DNA of 64,000 nucleotides, taken from contig NW_023503493.1 in NCBI RefSeq assembly GCF_014529535.1, positions 11,502,001-11,566,000 of the forward strand, given 5' to 3'. The stretch is from Bradysia coprophila (taxonomy: Eukaryota > Arthropoda > Insecta > Diptera > Sciaridae). Positions 12,215 through 24,245 of the stretch are shown here, in pieces. Under the pieces are notes generated by a model. The model ran no database searches and was not told where the DNA came from. It worked only from the letters and a program-made list of their open reading frames with translations. Each line of letters begins with the position of its first letter. Within the stretch, counting starts at the first letter, position 1. The translations under genes and the position numbers were made by a program.

Positions 12215-14289
12215 ACGCATCGGAGAAACAAGTTATTGGTTTACCTAGGGCCGTAATTTCGACCGACTTGGAATTTCATATTTCGCCTATTTACGTATCT
12301 GTGGACGATAAATTTTAGGCAATATAGCGAGTTGTAGACTGTAATTTTGTCCCGTGACATAAAAAAACTCCAATTCACCACTTTATTTTTGAAGACATAA
12401 ACGAAGTGACAGTTCGAGGGAGAAACGTTCTATTGTCTCCTCACGGGATAAAACTGCTACACTTCTCTAACTAGAAATGTCATTCAACCAATCGCCAATT
12501 TTTTCATTGCATATTGGGGTAGAGAATAAGGCAAACAACACTCACCAAATTGCCAAAAATCAATCTCCACCATAAGTATGTAAGTTTTCATGCATAAGAA
12601 CGAAAACTCGAGAAAAATCCAAAATTGACCTAATTTTCGTCACCGAAGCATGAAGTTCACTGATGAAAATTCAAGGGTGTTTTTCACCTGAAAAAAAAAT
12701 GAAATTTCTTCTTTTTCTCGAGGTCAACGTCTTTCACAACAAATGCTGCCGAAGTTTCAGCTGTAAAATAATAATTTTCGCATGGAAAATCCTTTCATTT
12801 ACCGTCCGATTTTTCTAAATTTTATTTCGAATTATTTCGATTATAAAACAAAACCGGCAACAAATTAAAATTCTCTCTTTCCAAACATAAACAAATTATT
12901 TTCAAATGAACTGTAAAACAGCACAATAAATCTTCCAAATAAAAACCATAATTTTCTGATTTCATCGTTGATGCTTATATGGTGAAATTCAATACATTCA
13001 TTTCTTCCTCAAAAATATTAACGTGCATCGTCTTGCCTACGTGCATGTGAAACACTTTCACCGTTGAAGAAAACGAAAAACTCATTTCACACGAAAAATA
13101 TACTGAATTCCCAACGATCCAGTTTATATGCATCGAAAAGGGTAAGGCAATAAGAATATTTTCCGAATCGGTCATAATGAAGAAATTTATGGGCGACCTC
13201 AATGTCACACTTAATTTCACCATTGAGACTAAAATTTTTATGAATGTTACACTGTACTATACGGAGACCAAGAATTATTTTTTTTTTTCTTATTTGAAGA
13301 TTTAATATTTATGTGAGTCGAAGCCTATAATATCATCACGGAATATGTTAGACATGCAAAACCGAAATTTTATGTGAAAGAAATAAATTTTCTGAAATGA
13401 GAAATAATTTTTTAATATTTTTATTACTAATTAAAAATCCGTTTCAATAGTAAAAATAGTCAACAACTCGGTTGATTGTAGCTGCGACAATCTGAATGAT
13501 AAAAAAAATTGAGTTTTTTTTGTCTGTGTGTCAAAAAGCCATTAACTTTCATCGAATGGTTTATTAAATTCGTTTAAAAATGTTGTAAAAATTTTAATTC
13601 TCGAGTGTGGTTGCTCCTCTGGCTATTAAAAACCAATTTTACATCACTTGATAGCCCATTTATTGCTTTTCGGCAATGTTTTAACGTGTGTCTGCCGTTA
13701 TCTGGTGGTCAGAGACATACAATTTTCCCTTTATCTTATCGCAGCATAAAACATTTCTCGATGACTGCAATAAAATATTGTCGCACTTGTTACATGTATC
13801 GGACTGATTTACAGGCTGTTACCGAAATCGGTTTAAATATTCCATGACTTGTGAACGACGACGTTGTCGTTGATTGATAAATTAACTTTTTATAAAGGAG
13901 ACAACGAAACAAAACGGTAAAGGATAACAAAATCCAGTTTTAATCGAGAGCCCTCAGGTTTATCGGATCTATATTTATGGGAAAAGATTGGGTAGAGTGA
14001 CTGTATTATGCAGTCGACATAAGACAATGAGATGTGATAGTGATCACCGCTGCAACATGCCGGCAACAATGATGTTCTATTATATCAGAAAATTTGAGTT
14101 AAAACAGATGAAGTCAAAGATTTTGTATAGAACACTCGAAAGTACGTATCAGAATTAACCCCGTTAAGGGTGAATCTAGCTTGAGAGTTCATTCAAAAGA
14201 TTAGAATACTCATTTTACGTATGAATGCTGCTTGCATAATGGGCTACTACCATCTGCAGTGTTCGGAAAGTATCATCATTTTTAACGGT

Positions 14290-14395
14290 TAGTCATTTGT
14301 TATCAATAGCCACAACTAAAGTAAACAATAAACTCTGGTTGATGCTTCCTTATATAGCAAAATGCATGTTAAAACAAATGAAGTTGAAGATTTTC
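14290..14395. repeat. Copy of the dispersed TTAA-type MITE family
   Basis: AGTCATTTGTTATCAATAGC at the left and AAAACAAATGAAGTTGAAG at the right match the family blocks. A poorer relative lies just upstream, around 14040-14140. Confidence 0.45.
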
Positions 14396-16040
14396 AATAA
14401 AAAATGAACAAAGGTTCATGACAAGGGCTGAGATTTATAGTATTTTTCGTACCAAGATATGAAATGCGCAGGCGCGTGCGGTAGTGGTAAAACCGTGTAA
14501 AGATGCATGATCAGTTTTGCATGGATGAGTGGACCAACTGAAAAACAGCTGAGTCAAATTCATGCCTAAATTTTAGTGACGTCACCTGTATTATTTTAAG
14601 AAGTTTTTCGTTACCGGATTTTCAAGGTGTTTCTATAATTTTTAGGGATTTTCTAGTTTATTCACCACTCCGTCAGAAGAGGTATAATTGGATAATTAGA
14701 CGCTTACCGTCTATAAATATTTAGGAAGTGTCTGGAAGGGTTTCTTAAAATAGAGAAAGTCAGATGGAATGTTGGAAACATGCATATTATTCGCTAAGTA
14801 AATATTCTGAACTAAAACAACAATCAACTAACACTTTCTTCACTCTAATCGACAGCTATCCTCAAAAATTAAAACGAAACTCAACAGGTTGTTCAACCGA
14901 GTTTAATTTCATTCAAAAATCACACGATCGCCATGAATATTGGGTCAAAAGGATTCAAAGAATCACCATCGACAGTGTTTAACAGGTGTTGCGTTCGCTG
15001 CTATCAAAATATGCTTTCATTCTCATTTCTTTTACCGATATTTTGTTACTTGTTTTTTGTATCGTATACCTATTGTGTTATAATTAGTTTGCATATTATG
15101 TGAACTGTACAACACAACTTTTTTTTTGTTGAACCAATGTAAGTTCTCCATGACAGCCGAGTGAGTACTTTTTTCACAAGTAACAATAAAATTCATATTG
15201 CTGAATGTAACTACGGTGTATGTACGGTACATTTCATGTTTACAATTTATATATCGATACGTGGCAACATTTTAAAATGAAATTTAATTTCAATCCGTAG
15301 TTTTGCTTTGCACACACAGTTGCAAATGTAATACGTAATGCACCTCCTGTAAACTAGTTCAAGACTGTTTAAGTCATAAAAAAAAATTTGCTACCGAGTT
15401 AGGTATTTATTGAATTACGCTGGCATAACAATTGGAAATTGCAGTTTTTAGTTTATTATTACATGCACAGCACACATTTATCTGGTTCATACATACAATT
15501 TCCTAGAGACTTGATTTTTGCTTAGAACAAACTCAATAAACTTTTCATCAAACAAAGAACAGAAACGTTCGAGCGTTATAGAATGGGTGTAAGAGTTCCA
15601 TTATTCCAGATATAATCAAGGGAATTTATTGAGCAGAAGCCGACAGCTCTCAGAGATCACTATTCGAATTTGTTCTATTTATCCCAAAATTGACCTTGGT
15701 TTAAGAGGAAGCAAGAAAATTAATGAAGAAGATTACAAGAAATATCTCGGTCTTATTGCTGTAGTCACTATGTTCTCAATTGTTATCAGGGTTTGAATAG
15801 GGAATTGCTCTTTGGAAACTAAATCAGCATTGTAATAGATTTTTGAGTAATTTTATTACATTTCTAGTACATTTCGTAGTGTGTACCTCGTGAAAGACTC
15901 CGAAAATCGACGTTGTGCAACACGGTGCACAAAATATTCACATGGTTTTCACAAGTTATTGCAGAACTATTTATACAGAACTCAATTTTCGTTGTCAGAA
16001 CTTGCAATTGTTGTGGAATTAATTTAGTGTCAAGGTAGAG

Positions 16041-16330
16041 ACTATTGGCAGGCGCCTGCCAATAGCCAACTCATTATTGAAAATGCTATTGGCAGGCAAA
16101 ACCTGCCAATAGCCAATCTATGTTTGAAAATGCTATTGGCAGGCGCCTGCCAATAGCATATTTATTATTGAAAAGACTATTCGCAGGCGCATGCCAATAG
16201 CCAATGTATTATTAAAAATGCTATTGGCAGGCGCCTGCAAGTAGCCGATTTATTATTGAAGAGACTATTCGCAGGCACCTGCCAATATAATTTTTAATAA
16301 TACATTGGCTATTGGCAGGCGCCTGCGATA
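16041..16330. repeat. Palindromic minisatellite array, left (7 units)
   Basis: Seven copies of a 24-bp palindrome whose half is CTATTGGCAGGC, separated by about 20-bp AT-rich spacers resembling CCAATTTATTATTGAAAATG. The period is about 44 bp. The last spacer is in the opposite orientation. An inverted counterpart array lies at 18011-18237. Confidence 0.9.
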
Positions 16331-16459
16331 AGTCTAATTATTATTGACAAGACTATTCGCAGTCGAAAGTGGAGAACATGAGGTGTTTTGGCGCAGCGCC
16401 AAAACACCTCATGTTCTCCACTTTCGACTGCGAATAGTCTTGTCAATAATAATTAGACT
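16331..16459. repeat. 129-bp perfect palindrome (64-bp arms, 1-bp centre)
   Basis: Every base from 16331 to 16394 pairs with 16459 to 16396 around a single A at 16395; the centre reads GGCGCAGCGCC. It starts directly after the left minisatellite array. It would form a long, essentially loop-free cruciform or RNA hairpin. Confidence 0.95.
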
Positions 16460-16699
16460 ATTAAGGTAAATTTCTTTATTTGATTAATATTTGATACTAT
16501 ACCAACGATGACGAGCATTAACCTGTATGGGTTATGACTTATGGGCGTAATGCCTTTTTTAATCGATAATTTATTACAAGAGATTTTATCGGTTATTCAC
16601 GGCTCTTTAAACTATGCTGTATTTAGAGTATAAATATGGTGTCGGTTACTTTTTATCGGTAGTATTGAATTAAACTATAGGTCGAATATAATATCCCAA

Positions 16700-16905
16700 C
16701 TTTTTAGTCTGTCAATTGCAGACCTTTTGCAACAGTCACTTCATAAATTATGAACTTCCTAGCATGTGAGCCACAGACCTGTTGCAGCATTTCGTAAGAG
16801 GATGAACTTTCTAGTGTGTCAGCCACAGATCTTTTGCAGCACTTCTTGAAAGGATGAACTTTCTAGTCTGTCAGCCACAGACCTTTTGCTGAAGTTCATT
16901 AATTT
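16700..16905 (+). repeat. Tandem repeat containing TCTGTCAGCCACAGACC
   Basis: Four imperfect units of roughly 55-60 bp, each with GATGAACTT, then TAGTCTGTCAGCCACAGACC, then TTTTGCAGCA. A fifth lone unit lies at about 17449-17498. All are inside the segment bounded by the two palindromic arrays. Confidence 0.7.
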
Positions 16906-18010
16906 TGAAGTAATGAATTGATGAATCGACACTTCGTATGTTGCACAGTAGTGCACGCTCGTGAATCGTTAGATTATATCCATGTTGTTAAATGGCCAAG
17001 TAAAAGAAGAAGTGGGTAATCACTTGAGTTTGAGAGAGTTTGATTTCGGGAGAGTGAGGTCCGATTAACTTGTAGAATGGCAATCATCTGAATGGAATGT
17101 GATTGGTGAAATGATGTGTAACAGTTGAGACTTGGGTTATGGTTAATGTGTTATCAATTTTTAGTTTCAAGTGATTTTGGATATTTGCATTGTATAATGA
17201 AGAATCTTTAGGAAATTGATTATTCATTAAGGGAAAGTGTTGAAATATCGAGTATGGAATGTTTCACCGTGAGCATATTTAGTGAGTGCAATGACAACGG
17301 TCATTGTGTAAAGGGAAATTAGTAAGCAAATTCCTTTACTAATATAGTTATTGTATCGTGTGACATTATGTGTTATAAAACCTGAATACACAGTATTATT
17401 ATTGCTCAGTCTAAATACGTCTTTCAATATATCCACTGCAACAATTAAGGGATGAACTTCCCAGTCTGACAGCCATAGACTTATTGCAGCAGTTCAGAGC
17501 ATAAAAACGGAGTTACAATATCTCCGTTTCTTTAAGTTTTATTCCAACATTTGCAGTCTTTAAGTCTAATCAAGTTTTTGGATATTCTCATTTTTTATTA
17601 TGTGGAAAATTAGCACGATTTCGGACACAAAAATTGCATTTATGGAAAAGCTAAATTTATAATAGAGTGGCCGTTGCTAATTAGCAATTAGTCTTTTATA
17701 GAGCAATCACTCATGCGTGCCAATAGTCTTCGAGAGAAAATTCGAGTTCACTGTAAAATGCTTCTTCCAAATTTTAAAATAATTTCGATAATATTTCCAC
17801 AGGAAAATCAAATTCGTGTCATGGCAAAATTGTTTCCTTTATCATTTCGTATAAGGAGAATAAGGTCACATAGCAGTAAAATGATGTGCTGTCTGTTGGA
17901 CAAGTCACTTAAAACGAAAAAATTGTAGGAGGCTAATGACCCGCCAGATTATTAGTCGTTTCGTTTGCAATTTTGTTATTTTTATTTTGAAGTTAGACTA
18001 AATCCACCTC

Positions 18011-18237
18011 CGAATAGCATTTTCAATAATAAATTAACTATTGGCAGGTGCCTGCCAATAGCATTTTCAATAATACATGGGCTATTGGTAGGTGCCTGCC
18101 GATAGCATTTTAAATAATAAATTGGCTATTGGCAGGCGCCTGCCAATAGCATTTTCAATAATAAATTGGCTATTGGCAGGCGCCTGCCAATAGTATTTTC
18201 AATAATAGAATGGCTATTTGCAGGCGCCTGCCAATAG
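18011..18237. repeat. Palindromic minisatellite array, right (5 units)
   Basis: Five copies of the same 24-bp palindrome as at 16041-16330. The spacers are CATTTTCAATAATAAATTGG-like, the reverse complement of the left array's spacers, so the two arrays are inverted relative to each other. Confidence 0.9.
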
Positions 18238-18394
18238 TCACTTCGTAGTGTCAAATCCGAAGTCGAGCCACAGGACATTTTATTGGTAGATTTACTGAAA
18301 TTTACGGAAATTTACCGGGAAATTTTCAATAAACTTCGGTAGCTTTTGGTAAATTTTAGTAAATTCGTTAAATGAATGTCCTGTCTAGTCATTA

Positions 18395-18596
18395 TTAACC
18401 TGTTACAGACGGCAAGCATATGATCAGTTTTATTATCGGGTCTATTACTTCCATTGATCAAAGTATTTTTAGTCTGTTGACTTCAAATCTTGTACTTCAA
18501 TGTCTTTAACATCCATTTTACTATATAAATAACTATATATTACACAGAGCTTGTCATTATTTTTGTCGTCGTTATCGATAACAGATGACAGGTTAA
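18395..18596. mobile_element. Intact TTAA-flanked MITE (194 bp)
   Basis: TTAA at 18395-18398 and 18593-18596 encloses inverted ends CCTGTTACAGACGG and GATAACAGATGACAGG. Internal blocks are TCTATTACTTCCATTGATC and GTCGTCGTTATCGATAACAG. This is the best-bounded member of a family seen about a dozen times in the window. Target site and size suggest a piggyBac-mobilised non-autonomous element. Confidence 0.75.
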
Positions 18597-19323
18597 TTTG
18601 ATAATGGTCAATTGTCAAAAAAAGAAGCGCAAACTCGTTCACTGTTACAATTAGGAGTGACATTTTTATCAAATACAATTTTCAGATAATTCTTCAGACA
18701 CCATAAGAAATTAAACAACTTAGTACTAACAACCATACGAGCTATTGAATCTTTTGACACTCAAAACTAATTTTTTACTGAACTTAAATTTCCCACATAA
18801 AAAAGTCTTTCAAAACAGAAATACAACCACCAATTCCAATCAGTTAATCCACATTTTATAGTTCCACACTCGCCATTTAACACACAAAAAATCAACAAAA
18901 AAAATCATGCAAAAATTTCGTTGTTATTCCTGCAACAAATAGCATCCGACTGAACCACTTTTGCTTTCGTACTGAACTTTTTTTTATTTATTTTTAATTG
19001 TCAAGAATGAAAAAGTGCAGTTATCACACCTTATGTACACCTTATCATATCTTTATCGGAAACTTTGTGATAACACAATCTACACAACAAAAATTGATAA
19101 CAACGAATCGGGATTTGTGTGAGTTTTAGGTGCATTAAATACGACACAAGTCCTAATCAAAAACTATGTGTTCGGTTTATCTTTAATTGGAGGAGAGATA
19201 AGTTTTATTCGCCAGTGTAAGGTGGATATGATGATGATGATAATGATGATGGAAAATGTGGTTGATGAATGAAATAAAGAGAAAAATGGCCACCTTTCGG
19301 TGTGATGAACAGTTTTCACTTAC

Positions 19324-19348
19324 CAAAATAATCTTTATCGGACGACAT
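19324..19348 (-). CDS. First coding exon (8 codons + 1 base) of the Asn/His-rich regulator gene
   Basis: On the minus strand an ATG at 19348 opens MSSDKDYF and the exon stops after one further base at a strong donor, TTTTG|GTAAGTG. That leftover G plus the first two bases of the exon at 1851 (CG) makes an Ala codon and keeps the long frame open. The intron would be 17.5 kb, which is long but common for insect regulatory genes. No other exon was seen between them, though small ones could be missed. The region to the right (19349 to about 19900) is then 5' UTR and promoter. Support is phase plus splice consensus, with no homology, so confidence is moderate. Confidence 0.6.
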
Positions 19349-19900
19349 ATTGGAAAATTGTAAGTTCAATTTGATGGTTTTATGTTAACCCCTTTTTTCC
19401 GCGTGAACTTGAACTGTTGTGTTTCTTTAAATTAATATACAAAACAAAACATAAAAAATTACCAACACTTTTCACCATACAGCACCGTATCAAAGTTTCT
19501 ATTATCTTAAAAGTATTACTTATCAGAAAAGTCGGTGTGTTCGTTGTGACGACAAAGTCTTTATCACTTTTTTTTCCCACTAAACGTTGATTCGAAAAGG
19601 CATTGGCAATATTATTGATAATGGTTTTTCCAGTACTTATCACACGTTTTGTTGTACATACAAATATATAGCTCACAATATCGTAAAGTGATTATAACGA
19701 ACAAAATTTATTATTTAAAATATATTTGTACAAATCACACCCGTTGAAAATATAGAAAAAAAAATAATTCTTTTTTTTATTAAAAAGTAAACTGGCGGAA
19801 GCAAAATATTGGTTGTGCAGTTCTAAAGTGTAAATCGTTCGATACGGAGTTCTGTGCGTCAAATGACCGCGGTTCGGTTGTAAATTGTTTAAGTGTAGCG

Positions 19901-19931
19901 CGTATACTGTTGTTTATACCAGCTCTTTATA
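19901..19931 (-). promoter_or_regulatory. Possible TATA box and start site for the minus-strand regulator gene
   Basis: TATAAA reads on the minus strand at 19931-19926, followed by ACAGTATAC about 23-30 bases downstream, about 550 bases upstream of the proposed ATG at 19348. TATA matches are frequent in such AT-rich DNA, so this is only a candidate. Confidence 0.25.
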
Positions 19932-20779
19932 AGCTTCACTCACATTTTATTATAAATTGTGCTGTGCTTTTCATACCCGAGACTTTATGAACGTTTTTAT
20001 TAAAAATGGTCGAATGTACGATGAATGTGAAATGAAAATATAAATTTTATTTTATTTTCTATATATAACGAGAACCTACATATATAACTCAGTATATATG
20101 AATTTGATGTTGTTACAAGCGCAAAAAAAAAAAATTGTACAAAAAATTGGTTCTAATAAAATTTGGGATTTTAATTGACTTCATTAGCGACATTAATTAT
20201 GGGATGTTACCAAAACGTTTAATTTAAAAAAAAAAAATGAAAAAAAAGAAACATCAAGCCCTACATTGGTGTCTATACATATACAACGTCTCAAACATGT
20301 ACCCAACTTAGATTCGAAATAACAACACCAGAAAAAAATTTCTTACTTTGTAATGGTTTTAAAAACAAAATGGCCGCACCAACAATTCAAATAAAATTTC
20401 TTATATAAAAATGTTGGAATAATAAATGTGTGTTGTGTATGGTGTTTTCATGTAAAAATGTCGCTTCAAATTCTCATTCTTTGCACATAATATAATATTC
20501 GAGTCGCGGTTAATACCATAAAAATGAACAATATGGGAAAAATGATGTGTTTGATTAATGAAATTTATTTTGTGTTAGTATTGGTGTGATGTTGTTTGCT
20601 GTTTTATAGTTTTAAGCAAGTTACAATATAATGTGAAACGGGGATAGAAAACTCTCCGTTCTAAATTTACTTTTTTTTTGTGTGTTATAAATGTATAATG
20701 TTTCTGTTCACATTGCCTTTGGGAAATATATCACTCTCCTAGCAAGCATTACATGCTAATTTTTCTTGAATTTTTTCTA

Positions 20780-20885
20780 GTCATCTGTTAGCGACAGCAG
20801 TGACAAGACTTAACGAGATGATCTGCGAGGTATTTGTTCTGATATAGTAAGACGAATGTTCAAAGAAATGAAGTAATACAATTTG
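20780..20885. repeat. Copy of the dispersed TTAA-type MITE family
   Basis: AGTCATCTGTTAGCGACAGC at the left and AAATGAAGTAATACAATTT at the right match the family consensus blocks. Confidence 0.5.
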
Positions 20886-20914
20886 TGTTAAGTACTACTC
20901 GAAACATAAACGTT

Positions 20915-21062
20915 TTAAGGCTAACACACATTAGCATCTAGTGTCATCGGGAATACGATATTTCTATTGTTTAAATCAGCTAAAATCTGTTAAAACCGGT
21001 TTTAACAATAGAAATATCATATTCCCAACTGACACTAGATGCTAGTGTGTGTTGGGCTTTAA
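20915..21062. repeat. Foldback hairpin element (about 60-bp arms)
   Basis: TTTTAAGGCTAACACACATT at the left pairs with a TGTGTGTTGGGCTTTAA end at the right. The arms, including GCATCTAGTGTCATCGGGAA, are near-perfect inverted copies around a short centre near 20985. Confidence 0.8.
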
Positions 21063-21435
21063 GTATATGATGGTTACTAGCGATAATCTTGATGTTTCTG
21101 GAAAAGTAAAATACGAATACGAGTTTATGCACAAATAACAAACCTCAAACATTTTACGAGAAGGTTTTTTCAACAAAAATCTAGGACGAACAAAGTTAAA
21201 CTTGAACAATTGATGTGAATCCTAGAAGGGTATAATTCACTTTCATTATTTTCGGGCCTTACGACAAAGATAACTCAAAATATTTAAATTTACATCTCGA
21301 AATGTGCCATCACAAGAAAACTTTGTAGAAAATTTACCCAGAAGATGTGAGATTTTTAAAAATTGGACCTTGGCAAAACTTGGTACCGCACGACGCACTG
21401 CAAGCCAAAGTCATCACTGTCATGATACAGCTGCC

Positions 21436-21560
21436 GAACAGAGTACTATTTTGTATGAAATGTTTTTTTTACAGTGTGTTACAGTTGTGCAACACACTGC
21501 CAGGTTTCAGGACCCTATTTAGAGTACCACTCATGCTTGAAGTGCGTTGTACTACACCAT
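21436..21560 (+). repeat. Dispersed repeat copy (partner at 22634-22735)
   Basis: Shares GAGTACTATTTTGTATGAAA, a TTTACAGTGT block and TTTAGAGTACCA...CACTCATG with the segment at 22634-22735 in the same orientation. Ends and class are unknown. Confidence 0.5.
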
Positions 21561-22633
21561 AACGACGTTACAACATTTTTTAACTTTGTAGAGTGAAAAC
21601 TTTGCAAAAGTATTTGCAGATTTTTTGGTTACCATAATACAACGGAAAACAAGCAAATTTTTAGAAGAGCAGCGGTGCAAGCTTTTATTCATTTATAAAA
21701 ATAGTAGCTTACGCCCTGTTTACTTTTAATTTTACTTTTAATTTTGCCAAGTGTGGCATTTCCAGCTCGAGTTAAAGGCGAGAGATGCAATAACACAAGA
21801 CCCACAAAACATGCCACGTTTCAGAGAACTTTTTTTTTCGACATTTTCAAATTTTTCCAAAATCGTCTCCGCTTGCCCCATACGACTCAACTAAAACTCG
21901 ACGCGCCTGGCACCAAGAAACCTGTTCGCTACCAAATATACGAAAAATATTTGTTCTGCCAGTTTCAGTGAGCTTACATTGTACACAAAACCAAAGTTCC
22001 GACTAGAAGTAACGCATTTGTGTGGACCACATAAGTACAGGGAGTAAATTTTTTCGGTGTTCACATTGAATCAGCTGATCAACATTGAAATGTTTGCTTA
22101 ATTCAATAAGAGAGACAATTTCCAGTTGATCACGAAGGCAGTGGAATCAAAATTTTGTTTTCAAGTTGACTTTTGAAACAATATAAATGTCTAAATTGTC
22201 AAGATTTGTGTTTCACCCCACCCGCTTTCGTAAGTGTCTTAATTTGTTCTTACAGAACCTTGGTTTAATTCGGGTTTATATATCTTAATATGCATGTGTA
22301 TGTCACGGGTAACAAACTATGAATGTAGATCATACTAACAAAATCAATGACACACCAGCTGGAAAAAAATCAGATGTTGTTAGATGTGCACAATGAAATG
22401 ATTTGCTTTCTGTACATGGAACTTCTGATGGAAAATTGTGAAACTTTTTAACAGCTTCTGGTACATTTACATCCGTTTTTCTACGCGAAAAATGGCAAAC
22501 AAAGCATCGGCTTCAAAGTGTAAAATTTACGACTACATTCTCTTCAGGTGAGGAGACAACGGAACTGACAGAATGATCCATTGTATAATTATTGTTTAAT
22601 AACAATTTCGAGAAGAGACCAGAAGAGCCAGAT

Positions 22634-22735
22634 AGAGTACTATTTTGTATGAAAAGTGTTTCCACCTTTTTTACAGTGTCAAATATTTAGAGTACCACAT
22701 ACCACTCATGGTAGTAATGCGTTGGACCAGAGTGT
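22634..22735 (+). repeat. Dispersed repeat copy (partner at 21436-21560)
   Basis: Direct-orientation relative of 21436-21560, with the same GAGTACTATTTTGTATGAAA start and a GCGTTGGACCAG-like end. Confidence 0.5.
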
Positions 22736-24190
22736 ATTTTTGGAACTTTTCTTTGCTAAAATTTCGTAATATTGTCAGCAAATCTTTGAAAATATCTAAA
22801 TATTAGGCCTCAGGTCATGTAAAAATCAAAAAACTTCTGTCAACATAAGTAATAGAAAATTGAAGTAGTAGATTCTGCCCTTCTTGGGACATTTTTATAA
22901 TTTGGCGAGTGGTAAGTTTCATGTACCGACTAGGGCAAGGACAAATATCAATCTAGGCACAATCTAGGACAATGTCCACACATTAGTTCATTTCATTTAT
23001 TTTCCGTAAAAATATATCGATTGCAATTGATCCGCGTAGCTCCAGTATGTAAACAATTCTAAGGAGCTACATTAGTTTACTTGCATTGTCAAGACACATT
23101 CATAATTACCAGCGAAGTCAAACCTAGAATACCAAGTTGTGACCTACGACAACTGCAGCCTGCGTAGGTATTGTTGAGGAGAATAAAACGATTCATCGTT
23201 CGATTACGGCAATTGTGCCTCATGTCTGATTCGAAGTTTCTTCACTTTCGACATCGATAGACTGATTTCAATTTTCCAATAAACATGGCCCATCTTAACC
23301 GTCATTTCCATTATAGAACGTGTAAAGCAGAATCAAATGATTTTGGTTGTTTTTTATTCTACGAAATTGTGTGTCTGTGTGTAGAATTATAGTCTCAGAT
23401 AAATTTTCCTTTCCCGAAAAAGAAACCACAACACATTTTAGTTTGTTGTTATGTAAACTTGATAAGAACGAAACAATTTTTATTTGCGCTCTGTATAAAT
23501 ATATACTTAGACTCGGTTTGCTTGTACACAGTATGTTCGTTATCAAAAATTCTATTTGTTTAAGTTGTCTGTCCTAATATGATTTCCAAAAATATGGCTT
23601 TTAACTATGTGATCTTTTCTGCCTACCCAACAAAATTCAGTTTTAAGGGAACCTTTTGAAATATATTTAAATGAAATATTTGAACAACATTGAATAGATT
23701 TGCGATCCGCTTTTGATAACGACACACTCACATGCAACAGAATTTTTTTTTTGGTTTTTATCATTCTAAACTGAATGATACGAACTCAGACAGAAACGTT
23801 TCCAATTTTATTGTGTTTCTCTCTGAAACATTTAATTTTTTTTGTTATCGAAGAGGTTATTCGCCTATGTTGGAATCTGAATGATGTACACAATCGACAA
23901 TGAAGAAGATTGAGAAGAGACCGGCCTCATACCATACATGATAACATGTAAAATTTGATAAAAAAAAGTAGAGAAGAAGTTATCGCACAACTGAACGGTG
24001 AACAACTCCTGAAAATTGATATGGAATATTATAAAGAATTATAACGAATGATAAAGAGCCCCCGTCCAAAAGAAATTTTTATTCAAGCCCTTATCTAATC
24101 AGCATGCTCAATTGTAACAAGAGGAACATTTCAATGTGATTACAGAGAATCGTTTTTCACTTGGTGTAGTTCCATGATTAGTAGACGAAT

Positions 24191-24196
24191 TCAGTC
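24191..24196 (+). promoter_or_regulatory. Possible initiator (TCAGTC) of the acetyltransferase gene
   Basis: TCAGTC matches the insect Inr consensus TCAGTY and lies 50 bases before the ATG at 24246. No TATA box was seen at the expected distance. Weak evidence. Confidence 0.3.
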
Positions 24197-24245
24197 TTAC
24201 AGTTTCTGTGTAAATGAAAAGTGGGAAAAATTGTAACAGGGAAAC

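Larger units (their letters stand above)
16041..18237. mobile_element. Possible composite element bounded by inverted palindromic arrays
   Basis: Two inverted minisatellite arrays bracket about 1.5 kb that holds the large palindrome and a second tandem-repeat family but no convincing gene. Outside the arrays the flanks read TAGTGTCAAGG on the left and GTAGTGTCAAATC on the right, a shared TAGTGTCAA. No transposase or helicase frame is present. It resembles foldback or Helentron-like elements that carry internal satellites, but the class is not established. Confidence 0.45.
1852..19323 (-). other. Probable 17.5-kb first intron, repeat-rich, no other gene seen
   Basis: Between the two proposed coding exons I find only AT-rich sequence and repeats: a hairpin element (2855), a miniature copia-type LTR element (3264-4373), a TTAA element with a short ORF (11457), the palindromic array block (16041-18237) and several copies of a 190-bp TTAA MITE family. 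Short open frames at 9395, 10284, 12975, 13605, 14764 and 17713 lack family resemblance and splice context and are taken as chance. Confidence 0.5.
19349..24245. other. 5' UTR/promoter of the regulator gene, then intergenic DNA
   Basis: Roughly 19349-19900 is probably 5' UTR of the minus-strand gene. The rest is AT-rich intergenic sequence with repeats (20780, 20915, 21436 and 22634). Open frames at 21304, 21744, 23295, 23347 and 23552 look like chance and resemble no family. Confidence 0.5.

Noticed and set aside
12975..13223. 82-codon minus-strand ORF as a small protein gene
   Set aside because: ATG present, but no similarity, splice context or second copy; lies in a repeat-rich intron.
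16041..18237. CRISPR-like array (24-bp repeats with ~20-bp spacers)
   Set aside because: The spacers are homologous to each other, the repeat is a perfect palindrome, arrays occur in inverted pairs and the genome is eukaryotic with no cas genes; this is a minisatellite.
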